From an uncultured Porphyromonas sp. (GTDB lineage: Bacteria; Bacteroidota; Bacteroidia; Bacteroidales; Porphyromonadaceae), in contig NZ_CAJPPN010000006.1 in the NCBI RefSeq assembly GCF_905372525.1, forward strand, positions 9,418 to 73,417: a stretch of 64,000 nt of DNA. Direction: 5' to 3'. Both the position numbers and the translations under genes were made by a program. Below the pieces are notes generated by a model. That model had not been told where the DNA came from, ran no database searches, and saw only the letters and a program-made list of their open reading frames with translations. How positions within the stretch are numbered: the stretch's first letter is position 1; each line of letters starts with the position of its first letter. Below, piece by piece: positions 25,146 through 33,102 of this stretch.

Positions 25146-25883
25146 TTACTTCTTTGCTTGGCGCACGACCTCGTAGATGAGGATCCCTGCGGCGACGGAG
25201 ACGTTCAGCGAACCTATAGCTCCCACCTGGGGGATGCGTACGATATGGTCTACCATACGCAGTACGTCTGTCGATACCCCATGATCCTCGGCTCCGAGCA
25301 CGAGACCCAGGGGAAGGCGTAGATCCGTCTCCGTGTAGAGGTCACTCGCCTTCTCTGAGGCTGCGACCACCTGGAGTCCGCTCTGCTGCAGTAGAGCTAC
25401 TGCGGAAGCAATAGAGCTGACACGACATACGGGCAGCCGGTGCAGAGCACCAGCCGAGGTCTTGATGGCATCGGCTGTCACACTCACGCTCCCACGCTCG
25501 GGGATGATGAGGGCATCGACGCCGGCGCACTCTGCGGTACGTGCTATCGCCCCGAAGTTCCTCACGTCGGTCAAGCCGTCCAGCAGTACCACGAATGGGG
25601 ATCGTCCCTGCTCGTAGATCATCGGGATGAGCTGCTCTAGTGACGTGTACTCGATCTCGCTGACGAAGGCGATGACCCCCTGATGCTGTCCCCGAGTCAG
25701 ACGTGATAGACGCTCCTCGGGTACCATCTGTAGGGGGATGATACGCTCACGTGCCAGAGCCATGATGCGACTTACTTCGTCGCTTCTTAGCCCTCGCTTC
25801 AGTAGTATTTTGTCGATTTCACGCCCTGCTTCTAGTGCCTCGAGCAGAGGGTGCATACCGAAGATCAAGTTATTTCTTCCCAT
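25146..25883 (-). CDS. rlmB: TrmH/RlmB-family RNA 2'-O-methyltransferase
   Basis: A 245-residue SPOUT methylase. The N-terminal substrate-binding part (about 1-80) begins GMHPLLEALEAGREIDKILL. The knotted catalytic domain carries the three motifs: DGLTDVRNFGAIARTAECAG, GLVLGAEDHGVSTDVLRM and IPQVGAIGSLNVSVAAGIL. RlmB methylates G2251 of 23S rRNA; another RNA target cannot be ruled out from sequence. It is first in a three-gene run with the YrdC-like gene and ybeY, and a TACCTTTG box lies 36 bp upstream. Confidence 0.9.
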   Translation of the reverse strand: MGRNNLIFGMHPLLEALEAGREIDKILLKRGLRSDEVSRIMALARERIIPLQMVPEERLSRLTRGQHQGVIAFVSEIEYTSLEQLIPMIYEQGRSPFVVLLDGLTDVRNFGAIARTAECAGVDALIIPERGSVSVTADAIKTSAGALHRLPVCRVSSIASAVALLQQSGLQVVAASEKASDLYTETDLRLPLGLVLGAEDHGVSTDVLRMVDHIVRIPQVGAIGSLNVSVAAGILIYEVVRQAKK

Positions 25884-25918
25884 TAAGTACAGTCCTAGAG
25901 TTTCTAATCTCTATAAGA

Positions 25919-25926
25919 CAAAGGTA
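25919..25926 (-). promoter_or_regulatory. -7 box of the rlmB operon
   Basis: The minus strand reads TACCTTTG, a perfect TAnnTTTG, 36 bp before the rlmB start. Repeat copy 2 begins about 100 bp further upstream. Confidence 0.55.
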
Positions 25927-26022
25927 ACAAAAGATTAGCTCTCCCGCATTTCCCTCCCCCCGGAGGGGGTAGTGCCGATACTTCTTCTCATTGGGGATGC
26001 TCTGCCCTTTGGCTCTATGGGT

Positions 26023-26317
26023 GGCTTGTCCATGTCCGAGGAAGCCATAGGTGCATATATGGAGTGTCTAGGCTTTATCCCCGAGGGATGGACATACGGG
26101 AGAGCTCCACAGAGGACATACTTAGAGCGATGTTGTGTACACGTGTGTATACAGTTGTGTACACGCAGGTACACTATTGTGTACACACGTGTATACTTAC
26201 CCCTCCTAGGTAGTAGGTATATGCTTGGTGTGTATACTCCTAGGATACAGATATTTCTGTCTTGAGTATATGCTGCTTGACCACATTGCACTCCCCCCTC
26301 TCCAGACTTCATGAGTC
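26023..26317 (-). repeat. 22-bp-unit palindromic repeat element, copy 2
   Basis: Inverted relative to copies 1, 3 and 5. The array 26136-26196 has three units (starts at 26136, 26158 and 26180, exactly 22 bp apart). On the plus strand the right arm is to the left: CATACTTAGAGCGATGTTG at 26117-26135. The left arm to the right contains CCTCCTAGGTAGTAGGTATA and ends at ACTTCATGAGTC (26306-26317), the complement of the GACGCATGAAATC-like boundary of copies 3 and 5. Total length of about 295 bp matches copy 3. Arms match copies 3, 4 and 5 through most of their length by eye. Confidence 0.85.
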
Positions 26318-26464
26318 TACTCTATCCCGAGGAGCCGAACATCCACCAGTTTTAGGTGGGTAGAGGGAGCGTAAGGTGCGAATTATCCCACTTTGGCTCG
26401 CCCTCTATCGAACACTCCGAGAGTGGAGGGCTAGAGGACATGCCGAGAAGGAGAATATGGATAT
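26318..26464. other. Spacer between repeat copy 2 and a hairpin, no gene seen
   Basis: This stretch and 26509-26685 hold no convincing reading frame. A small hairpin (CCACC AGTTTTA GGTGG) lies near 26342-26358. The only repeated feature nearby is the GC-rich hairpin at 26470-26508. Confidence 0.5.
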
Positions 26465-26469
26465 ATAAC

Positions 26470-26508
26470 GTTCGCCCCCATCACCTAGGCAAGGTGATGG
26501 GGACGAAC
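26470..26508. terminator. Family hairpin A (copy 1), terminator-like
   Basis: A 17-bp inverted repeat with one mismatch; the arms run from GTTCG..CACCT to AGGTGATGGGGACGAAC. It lies about 180 bp beyond the GH32 stop codon. The same hairpin occurs at 39278-39316 and 55028-55060, so it is a dispersed sequence, not an ordinary unique terminator. Confidence 0.7.
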
Positions 26509-26685
26509 ATACTGTGTCCTCAGATGAGGTGATTATAGGCTCCATGGGGGGCACTTGAGAGGAGTGCCACACACCTTGGGCAATCGGGGCTCTTCGGAGG
26601 GCAATATCTCCGTAGCTATCTCCGGCTTGCTACCCCCTCACTCGTGTATCGTATAGGGAAAGGTGGGTTAGGTGTAACCTAGAGG

Positions 26686-28566
26686 CTAGAGCCCGAGGCG
26701 GTAAAGGTGTAGGCCTCGTATCTGGGTGCTCCCTCCTTCGCTGAAGAACTCCAGAGAGGTGTAGGGAGTGCGGGGGAAGATGAGGTTGGACATTGCGATC
26801 CGTCCCCCCTCAACAAAGAGCTCTGCTAGGCTACGATCAACGAATAGACGTAGACGGTAGGTCTTGCGTGCGCAGAGCCCAAGTGGAGCCCAGGTGGAGA
26901 GGGCGAAGTCGTTCTGGTAGTTCAGCCCATCACCCTTGCGCCAGTCCGCGCTCTCCCGCTCGTGCGGGGTAGCTTGCTCTCCGAAGGCGATCAGCCCACT
27001 CTGTGTCCGATCCATAACGACACGTCCCTTGGAGAGGTCAAGGAAGATAGGCAGACGATCCCCCTGCTTATTCGTAAGGATAATCCCGGCTTGAGTAACC
27101 CCAGCCTCAGGATTTAGCTCAAGCTCGAGCTCGAAGCTATCACTATAGGGGGCAAGGAGATCCTCATGGCGCACTCGTTCGGAGAGACGAGTCTCGGGGA
27201 GAGTGATGCTATCCTTACGGAGCTTGGTCACCTCTGTGGCTGGTCGTGCCCCGACATAGGAGCGTCCTCCAGCCTCGAAGAGGAAGAGTTCACGAGGTAG
27301 GCCGTTTACACCTCGGCTCTGCTTGTAGGGGGTGACATTGGCATACTGCCAGTTGCTTGCCCAAGGGATGCCGAGTACACGACCTGGGGTGCCGTGGAAG
27401 GTGACAAAGGCATAATGATCCTTGCCGAAGTCCAGCCAGCGAGCGACCTCGGGAGCGGTGTCAGGAGTAAAGGTCTTCCCATCAAAGTTCCCGACGAAGT
27501 ACTCCGTAGCACTCCCTCCGAAGGCTCCCCCGGGGTTGATATTGACCAGCATGACCCACTTGTGCACCCCCGTGCCCTCCATAGGGAGCTCGAAGAAGTC
27601 AGGGCACTCGAACTGGCAAGGACGTGCTCCATATCCATCGCCGAAGGCACTGACATAATCCCACTGCCGTAGGTCAGTCGAGCGATAGAAGCGCATCTCC
27701 CTATCCGCAGAGACGATCATATACCAGCTCTTATTCGGAGCATACCAGAAGACCTTGGGATCACGGAAGTCGCTGATACCATCGTGGGGGCTGAGGATGG
27801 GATTACCCGTGTACTTGGTGAAGCTCATCCCCTGATCCGTGCTATAAGCTAGGCACTGTGCCTGCCACTGCTTGCCCTGACGCATCTTATGCGCCGTGTA
27901 GAAGGCAAGCAGAGCACCTTTCCCAAAGCCTGCCTGTCCCTCTCGGTCTATGATCGTACTGCCCGAGAAGATATGCCCCAGCGTATCACGTGCTAGGGCA
28001 GGCTCATGCGTCTGCCAGTGTAGGAGATCCTCCGAGGACGCATGTCCCCAGTACATATTGCCCCACTTGGCTCCGTAGGGATTGTACTGGTAGTAGAGAT
28101 GGTAGCGACCATCTAGGTAGACAAGCCCATTAGGATCATTCATCCATCCGTAGGGTGGAGCATGGTGTAGGGCTGGTCGGTAGTAGTCCGCAGGAGCAGG
28201 GGTGAAGGTGTCACTTAGGCGGATTGAGTCCCAGGCAATAGCCTTAGCTCCTAGTCCGATGATCTCGACTTCGCTCTCTCGATCCATCGGTAGCGCAAGA
28301 GGGACAAAGTAATCAATGCTATCGACCGCAAGGCGTATGTCGAGCTCCGTATCCTCTGGACGATTGCCGATGAGGCGAACGAGTACCTCGGGCTGGCTCT
28401 CCTGTATGGGGAGTAGGAGGTATCGCTGTGGGGTATGTATCTGTACGAGGGCTGTCGTGTCACTCGTGTGCTGGATATGCATAGGCTGGGTGGTGTGGCT
28501 ACAGCTCGCCATCAGCAGTAGGAGGGTGGTGAGGGCGAGGGTGAGTGAGAGTTGCTTGTAGGACAT
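26686..28566 (-). CDS. Fructan hydrolase lipoprotein, GH32 (levanase/inulinase type)
   Basis: A 626-residue lipoprotein (lipobox LLLMASC, Cys22). An N-terminal beta region (about 30-125) of the DUF4980 type often precedes GH32 in Bacteroidota. The five-bladed GH32 domain shows YGWMNDPNGLVY (nucleophile Asp144), GHIFSGSTIID, DFRDPKVFWY and CQFECPDFFEL with the acid/base Glu. A C-terminal beta-sandwich (about 455-626) includes FVDRSLAELFVEGG. It should release fructose from levan, inulin or sucrose at the cell surface or in the periplasm. No fructan SusCD or fructokinase gene is adjacent; it follows a 2-hydroxyacid dehydrogenase gene by 24 bp. Confidence 0.92.
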   Translation of the reverse strand: MSYKQLSLTLALTTLLLLMASCSHTTQPMHIQHTSDTTALVQIHTPQRYLLLPIQESQPEVLVRLIGNRPEDTELDIRLAVDSIDYFVPLALPMDRESEVEIIGLGAKAIAWDSIRLSDTFTPAPADYYRPALHHAPPYGWMNDPNGLVYLDGRYHLYYQYNPYGAKWGNMYWGHASSEDLLHWQTHEPALARDTLGHIFSGSTIIDREGQAGFGKGALLAFYTAHKMRQGKQWQAQCLAYSTDQGMSFTKYTGNPILSPHDGISDFRDPKVFWYAPNKSWYMIVSADREMRFYRSTDLRQWDYVSAFGDGYGARPCQFECPDFFELPMEGTGVHKWVMLVNINPGGAFGGSATEYFVGNFDGKTFTPDTAPEVARWLDFGKDHYAFVTFHGTPGRVLGIPWASNWQYANVTPYKQSRGVNGLPRELFLFEAGGRSYVGARPATEVTKLRKDSITLPETRLSERVRHEDLLAPYSDSFELELELNPEAGVTQAGIILTNKQGDRLPIFLDLSKGRVVMDRTQSGLIAFGEQATPHERESADWRKGDGLNYQNDFALSTWAPLGLCARKTYRLRLFVDRSLAELFVEGGRIAMSNLIFPRTPYTSLEFFSEGGSTQIRGLHLYRLGL

Positions 28567-28590
28567 AGTAGAGACAGAGTGTATGAGACC

Positions 28591-29553
28591 TTATACAACA
28601 CGGCTAATATCTGTGCGCCCCTCTAGGAAGCGCAGTACATTCTCCGTCATCTCCGCTGTCATCATCAGACGGCTGTCACGTGTCTGCGTCCCGACATGTG
28701 GAGTCATCACCACGTTGTCTAGCTCGGAGAGTGCAGGTAGGGGGAGGTCGTTATGCTCGAAGACATCTAGCCCAGCAGCTGCTATCTGTCCACTGCGAAG
28801 AGCCTCGACGAGGGCAGCTTCGTCGACGACTGCTCCACGAGCGGTGTTGATGAGGATAGCATGCCGAGGCATGAGTGCTAGCTCACGTGCCCCGATCAGG
28901 TGGTGTGTCGCAGGGCTATAGGGTGTATGTAGGGAGATCACATCACTCTCACGGAGTATATCCTCCAGGGGACGGTAGGTGAGCTCTTTGGCTTGCTCGA
29001 CCTCGGGGGCGAGGCGGTGTCGCTTGTAGTAGAGGACTTGCATACCAAAGGCACGACAACGCTCTGCTACAGCCTCCCCGATATTACCATAGCCCACGAT
29101 CCCGATTCGCTTGCCTTGTAGGAGCCAGCCTAGGCGGTCGATACGAGAGAGACTGACCTTCACCCCGGGCTCACGACGTACGAGTCGGTCTAGCTCGGAG
29201 ACGCGACGAGCGCAGTCGAGCAGGAGTGCTAGTGCTAGCTCAGCTGTAGGGACGATGATGGAGTGGGGGGTATTGGTGACGGTGATGCCGTGTGTACGGG
29301 CATACTCGATGTCGATGTTGTTGTAGCCGACAGCGTAGTTGGCGATGAGTCGTAGACGCTTGCCGAGGGCTATAAGTTCAGCAGGGACAGGGATGTCGAA
29401 GACACTACAGAGCACATCAGCCTCGGGGATGAGCTCTCGTAGCTCCTCGGGGGTGAAGTCCCGACCATGAGGGGGACGGATGAGCGTATGAGCTTGGGAT
29501 AGTCGTTCGAAGCCTTCCTCTAGGGTGTCGAAGGCAACAAGTATGGTAGCCAT
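28591..29553 (-). CDS. D-isomer-specific 2-hydroxyacid dehydrogenase
   Basis: A 320-residue NAD(P)-dependent enzyme. The Rossmann motif GIVGYGNIGEAVAERC lies at about 149-164. The catalytic Arg is in INTARGAVVDE, the Glu in GLDVFEHN and the His in TPHVGTQT. The N-terminal part (VGYNNIDIEYARTHGITVTN) fits the glyoxylate/hydroxypyruvate reductase and D-lactate dehydrogenase subgroup rather than SerA, because no ACT domain is present. The natural substrate cannot be fixed. It lies directly upstream of GH32, probably on one transcript; a link to fructose metabolism is speculation. Confidence 0.88.
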   Translation of the reverse strand: MATILVAFDTLEEGFERLSQAHTLIRPPHGRDFTPEELRELIPEADVLCSVFDIPVPAELIALGKRLRLIANYAVGYNNIDIEYARTHGITVTNTPHSIIVPTAELALALLLDCARRVSELDRLVRREPGVKVSLSRIDRLGWLLQGKRIGIVGYGNIGEAVAERCRAFGMQVLYYKRHRLAPEVEQAKELTYRPLEDILRESDVISLHTPYSPATHHLIGARELALMPRHAILINTARGAVVDEAALVEALRSGQIAAAGLDVFEHNDLPLPALSELDNVVMTPHVGTQTRDSRLMMTAEMTENVLRFLEGRTDISRVV

Positions 29554-29605
29554 AGGAGTGTAGGGGTTATAAGTATGAACTATAGGGGCGAAGTTACAAT
29601 AAATA

Positions 29606-29642
29606 TAGAGCTCATCCCCCTCGTATGGCGGGATGAGCTCTA
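29606..29642 (-). terminator. Hairpin terminator after the NamZ gene
   Basis: A 13-bp perfect stem (TAGAGCTCATCCC with GGGATGAGCTCTA) and an 11-nt loop, about 57 bp beyond the muramidase stop. On the minus strand an A/T-rich tract follows. Confidence 0.7.
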
Positions 29643-29698
29643 GTAGAAATGGGGATACCCCTATGGGTGGTAGAACGTCTACCCCTCGATCAATGAGG

Positions 29699-30988
29699 CT
29701 ACAGCGGAGGTAGAGTCAGCATGCTACGCTCCTCTCTCACACTGGGGGCAAGCGGATCTATCGTATAGGTGGGTGGGGTGCTACCTCCCCAGTAGGCTCT
29801 GCGCCCCTCTGGATAGAGTAGATAGAGACGCCGGATGCGGAGGAAGGCCTTGATGCCCTCTTGCCATGAGGCACGTATGGCCTCTTCGCTCTGTCCCGCT
29901 AGAATCTGCTCTCGTAGCCTCTTTGTCCCAGCTAGTAGGTCGAAGGTACGAGGACGATCAATGAGCTTCAGTCCAAGACGCATCGCTCGCTGGTGGAGTT
30001 CGATGAGCGGGGCTAGGCTAAGGCGTCCGCTAGGGAGCGAAGTCTCGGAGAAGTCCATGCCGTAGCATGCCTTCCCACGATGCTTGGGGTTGGAGTCTTC
30101 CCCTGGCTTGACTTGTGGCGTGAAGACATAGCTCCCAAGTTGCTTATTAGGATGGCCTATCGCTTGGAAGGGCTTATCTGTACCTCGGCCTACACTTAGG
30201 ATAGTGGCCTCGAAGAAGCAGAGCGAGGGGTAGAGGGCTATGGAACGATCGTTTGGGAGATTGGGACTAGGACGCACGGGGAGACTATAGGCATCACCAT
30301 GCTGCCAGCCTAGCAGAGGGATGACCTTTAGCTGGCAGGCTTTTCCCGAGCGAAGCCACCGCTGTCCATTGATCATGAGTGCTAGTTCGCCGACAGTCAT
30401 CCCATGTGCCACTGGTAGGGGATCGACTCCGATGAAGGAGCGACAGTCCGACTCTCGTATAGGCCCATCTACGAAGTCATAGGGATTGGGGCGGTCGCAG
30501 ACGACGAAGGTCTTACCTGTCTCTTGGGCGGCCTCCATGAGGTAGTGCATGGAGGAGATATAGGTATAGAAGCGTACCCCCACATCCTGCAGATCAAAGA
30601 TGAGGACATCTACATCGGAGAGCATCTCGGGTGTAGGGCGCTTGGTCTGTCCGTAGAGGCTGATCACGGGGAGCCCCGTACGTGGATCTGTACCACTAGA
30701 TACATGCTTGCCTGCATCGACCTTGCCCCTTAGGCCATGCTCTGGGACGAAGATCTTCGAGATCTGGACACCACGGCTTAGGAGTGTATCGACTAGGTGG
30801 GTCTTTGTCTCACCGACGAGGGAGGATTGATTGACCATGAGAGCTACACGCTTCCCCTCTAGCAGGGGTAGGAGGAGCTCCATACGCTCTGCTCCCATGA
30901 CGGGGCGAGTAGTACCCTCTGCCCACCCCTTCGTTATGAAGGCGAGGCAGAGAAGTAGGGTATAGCTTAGGCGGAGGAGGTACTTCAT
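29699..30988 (-). CDS. namZ: Exo-beta-N-acetylmuramidase NamZ family (DUF1343)
   Basis: A 429-residue exported protein (signal peptide ending near GWAEG). It has the DUF1343 motifs VALMVNQSSLVG, IFVPEHGLRGKVDAG, LIFDLQDVGVRFYTYISS, VCDRPNP and GMTVGELALMING. Characterised members (family GH171) remove terminal N-acetylmuramic acid from peptidoglycan fragments, mostly as a periplasmic recycling step. The start overlaps the murI stop by 4 bp, coupling it to another peptidoglycan gene, which supports the assignment. A terminator hairpin follows. Confidence 0.88.
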   Translation of the reverse strand: MKYLLRLSYTLLLCLAFITKGWAEGTTRPVMGAERMELLLPLLEGKRVALMVNQSSLVGETKTHLVDTLLSRGVQISKIFVPEHGLRGKVDAGKHVSSGTDPRTGLPVISLYGQTKRPTPEMLSDVDVLIFDLQDVGVRFYTYISSMHYLMEAAQETGKTFVVCDRPNPYDFVDGPIRESDCRSFIGVDPLPVAHGMTVGELALMINGQRWLRSGKACQLKVIPLLGWQHGDAYSLPVRPSPNLPNDRSIALYPSLCFFEATILSVGRGTDKPFQAIGHPNKQLGSYVFTPQVKPGEDSNPKHRGKACYGMDFSETSLPSGRLSLAPLIELHQRAMRLGLKLIDRPRTFDLLAGTKRLREQILAGQSEEAIRASWQEGIKAFLRIRRLYLLYPEGRRAYWGGSTPPTYTIDPLAPSVREERSMLTLPPL

Positions 30989-31818
30989 CCCTTATCTATC
31001 TTGACACGTATAGCATCTACATTCGTCCCCATAAAGATGGAGGCGAGCTCCTCGAACTTCTCGGGGCACTCTGTCGTGCGGTAGGATACTTGTCCCCCTC
31101 GGCTTAGACGCTGCTTCATCTCTGGATGACGGAGCAGGTAGTCTGCAAGTGAGGTAGCTACCAGCTCACCCTGTGCAATGAGCGAAACACTGGGCGGTAG
31201 GGCCTCCTTGATCTTGGAGCGGAGGAGTGGGTAGTGAGTACAAGCAAGTAGTACGGTATCGATCTCCGGATCCTTGGCCATCAGTTCTGCGATGTACTTA
31301 CGGACAAAGTAGTCTGCTCCATCCCCTTGGCTCTCACCGTACTCCACGAGAGGTACCCACATGGGGCAGGCCTGCTCACTCACCCGCACCTCAGGGAAGA
31401 GCTTGCCTACCTCCGCCGTATAGGAGCCCGAGGAGACTGTACCTGGGGTCGCTACTACTCCCACATGTCCTGTCTGAGTGAAGCTCGAGATGGCCTCCAC
31501 CGTAGGACGTATGATCCCGAGGATACGCCGTGTGGGATCTGAGGTATAGGGTAGATAGTGTTGCTGAAGCTCCCTAAGAGCCTTCGCTGAGGCTGTATTA
31601 CAAGCCAAGATGACCAGTGGGCATCCCTCGGAGAAGAGATACTCGACAGCCTCATGTGTGAAGCCCCTGATTACGTCGAAGGAGCGGGTACCATAGGGGG
31701 AGCGTGCGTTGTCCCCGAGGTAGATATAGTCGTATTGTGGGAGTCTCTTTCGGATCTCCGAGAGTATTGTCAGGCCTCCATAGCCTGAGTCAAAGACCCC
31801 GATAGGTGCAGAAGTCAT
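30985..31818 (-). CDS. murI: Glutamate racemase
   Basis: A 277-residue cofactor-independent enzyme that makes D-glutamate for peptidoglycan. VFDSGYGGLTILSEI supplies the conserved Asp-Ser. The two catalytic cysteines are in LACNTASAKAL (Cys73) and LLACTHYPLL (about Cys192). It overlaps the NamZ gene by 4 bp and lies 39 bp downstream of the chromate-transporter pair, so all four genes may be one transcript. Confidence 0.96.
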   Translation of the reverse strand: MTSAPIGVFDSGYGGLTILSEIRKRLPQYDYIYLGDNARSPYGTRSFDVIRGFTHEAVEYLFSEGCPLVILACNTASAKALRELQQHYLPYTSDPTRRILGIIRPTVEAISSFTQTGHVGVVATPGTVSSGSYTAEVGKLFPEVRVSEQACPMWVPLVEYGESQGDGADYFVRKYIAELMAKDPEIDTVLLACTHYPLLRSKIKEALPPSVSLIAQGELVATSLADYLLRHPEMKQRLSRGGQVSYRTTECPEKFEELASIFMGTNVDAIRVKIDKG

Positions 31819-31857
31819 GATGAGGAGTGGAGTTGGGGTGATGCCTTGCCCTAGTGA

Positions 31858-32445
31858 CTAGGCAGGGACAAAGCTATAGAAGATCATACCGAAGCCCCCA
31901 GCTAGGGCTAACAGTAGGAGTGGATTTGTCTTGAAGCGATAGGACGCAACGAAGGCAAGGGCAAAGAGCGCAACACTCGCTACAAACTGCACAAGAGCCT
32001 CCCGAGGTGCCCCGAAGTTCTCCGCATTCATCAGCACTAGTGCAGCGGCGGCAACGAGCCCTACGATGGTAGGCCTTAGCCCAGAGAAGATAGAGCGTAC
32101 CACGGGACTATCCTTGTGACGGAGGAGGTATCGACTGATGACGATCATGAGGATGAAGGGTAGCCATAGGACGGAGAGTGTCGCTAGCAGTGAGCCTAGG
32201 ATGGCAAGTAGTGGCGGATAGCCCTCGTTGATCACTGAGGTGTAGCCCACGTAGGTAGCGATGTTGATCCCTAGGGGCCCTGGGGTCATCTGGCTCACTG
32301 CGACCATATCCGTGAACTCACTAGAGCTGACCCAGCCCTGCTTGCGTACGACTTCGTCCTGAATGAGGGAGAGCATAGCATAGCCCCCACCGAAGTTCAC
32401 AATACCTATCTTGGAGAAGACGAGAAAGAGCTTGAGGAAGATCAT
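31858..32445 (-). CDS. Chromate transporter half-subunit (second of pair)
   Basis: A 195-residue membrane protein with the CHR-family start FSKIGIVNFGGGYAMLSLIQDE and SQMTPGPLGINIATYVGY. It has several hydrophobic segments and ends ALAGGFGMIFYSFVPA. In many bacteria ChrA is one 400-residue protein with two homologous halves. Here the halves are separate genes overlapping by 4 bp, the short-chain CHR arrangement, and likely form a heterodimer. These proteins move chromate or related oxyanions; the physiological substrate in an anaerobe is uncertain. Confidence 0.88.
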   Translation of the reverse strand: MIFLKLFLVFSKIGIVNFGGGYAMLSLIQDEVVRKQGWVSSSEFTDMVAVSQMTPGPLGINIATYVGYTSVINEGYPPLLAILGSLLATLSVLWLPFILMIVISRYLLRHKDSPVVRSIFSGLRPTIVGLVAAAALVLMNAENFGAPREALVQFVASVALFALAFVASYRFKTNPLLLLALAGGFGMIFYSFVPA

Positions 32446-33038
32446 ACACTATCCTTGCTACGAGAGATGCGACCATACAGCCAGCCACTGAGACCAGCTA
32501 CGAGTATAACGTAGATAGGAGAGACATCTAGCAGATAGATGAGCCCTGCTGCTACGATGGGGATCCAGAGCGTATAGCGTGTGAGCCCCGCTGTACGTGC
32601 CATCGTGAAGACAGGGGCAGCTATTAGGGCAACGACCACAGGGCGTATACCTCTGAAGGCGTATTCGACGAGCTTATACTCCTTGAACTGACGAAATATG
32701 CCTGCTAGTAGAAGGATGATAAGGAACGAGGGTAGGATATTCCCCAATGCCGCCAGCACAGCTACACGCAGTCCCCCGAGCTTGTAGCCGATATGCCCCG
32801 CCATGTTCACAGCGAAGACTCCTGGGGTAGCCTGCGCGACGGCCATGATGTCGATGAACTCACCTTCGCTTAGCCACCCCTCCTTCTGCACGATCTCGTG
32901 CTGCATCATAGGGATCATAGCGTAGCCCCCTCCGATGGTACCTACCCCGATCCGGAAGAAGATCCCGAAGAGCCTTAGTTGCTCCCGTGCACCGATCTTT
33001 TTGCTGGAGGGATGCCCCTCCTCGTGTTTATTCGCCAT
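32442..33038 (-). CDS. Chromate transporter half-subunit (first of pair)
   Basis: A 198-residue partner of the downstream gene. RLFGIFFRIGVGTIGGGYAM and AVAQATPGVFAVNMAGHIGYK are the CHR motifs, and hydrophobic segments follow to the end. The N-terminal 20 residues are hydrophilic, and the opposite charge bias of the two halves would suit inverted insertion of the pair. It overlaps the next gene by 4 bp. A hairpin (33050-33089) from the pepO-type gene lies just beyond its start on the opposite side of the gap. Confidence 0.88.
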   Translation of the reverse strand: MANKHEEGHPSSKKIGAREQLRLFGIFFRIGVGTIGGGYAMIPMMQHEIVQKEGWLSEGEFIDIMAVAQATPGVFAVNMAGHIGYKLGGLRVAVLAALGNILPSFLIILLLAGIFRQFKEYKLVEYAFRGIRPVVVALIAAPVFTMARTAGLTRYTLWIPIVAAGLIYLLDVSPIYVILVAGLSGWLYGRISRSKDSV

Positions 33039-33049
33039 AGATAATAATG

Positions 33050-33089
33050 ATCCCGTACAGCCTGCCTCTCAGCTAGGACTGTACGGGAT
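33050..33089 (-). terminator. Hairpin terminator after the M13 peptidase gene
   Basis: ATCCCGTACAG pairs with CTGTACGGGAT over 11 bp around an 18-nt loop, 14 bp beyond the peptidase stop codon. Moderately strong. Confidence 0.6.
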
Positions 33090-33102
33090 AGGATGATGAG
33101 AG

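Noticed and set aside
25935..26312. Minus-strand reading frame of 125 codons across repeat copy 2
   Set aside because: It is an open frame of the repeat itself, with the same YTRVYT-like pattern as in copy 5 and no family resemblance.
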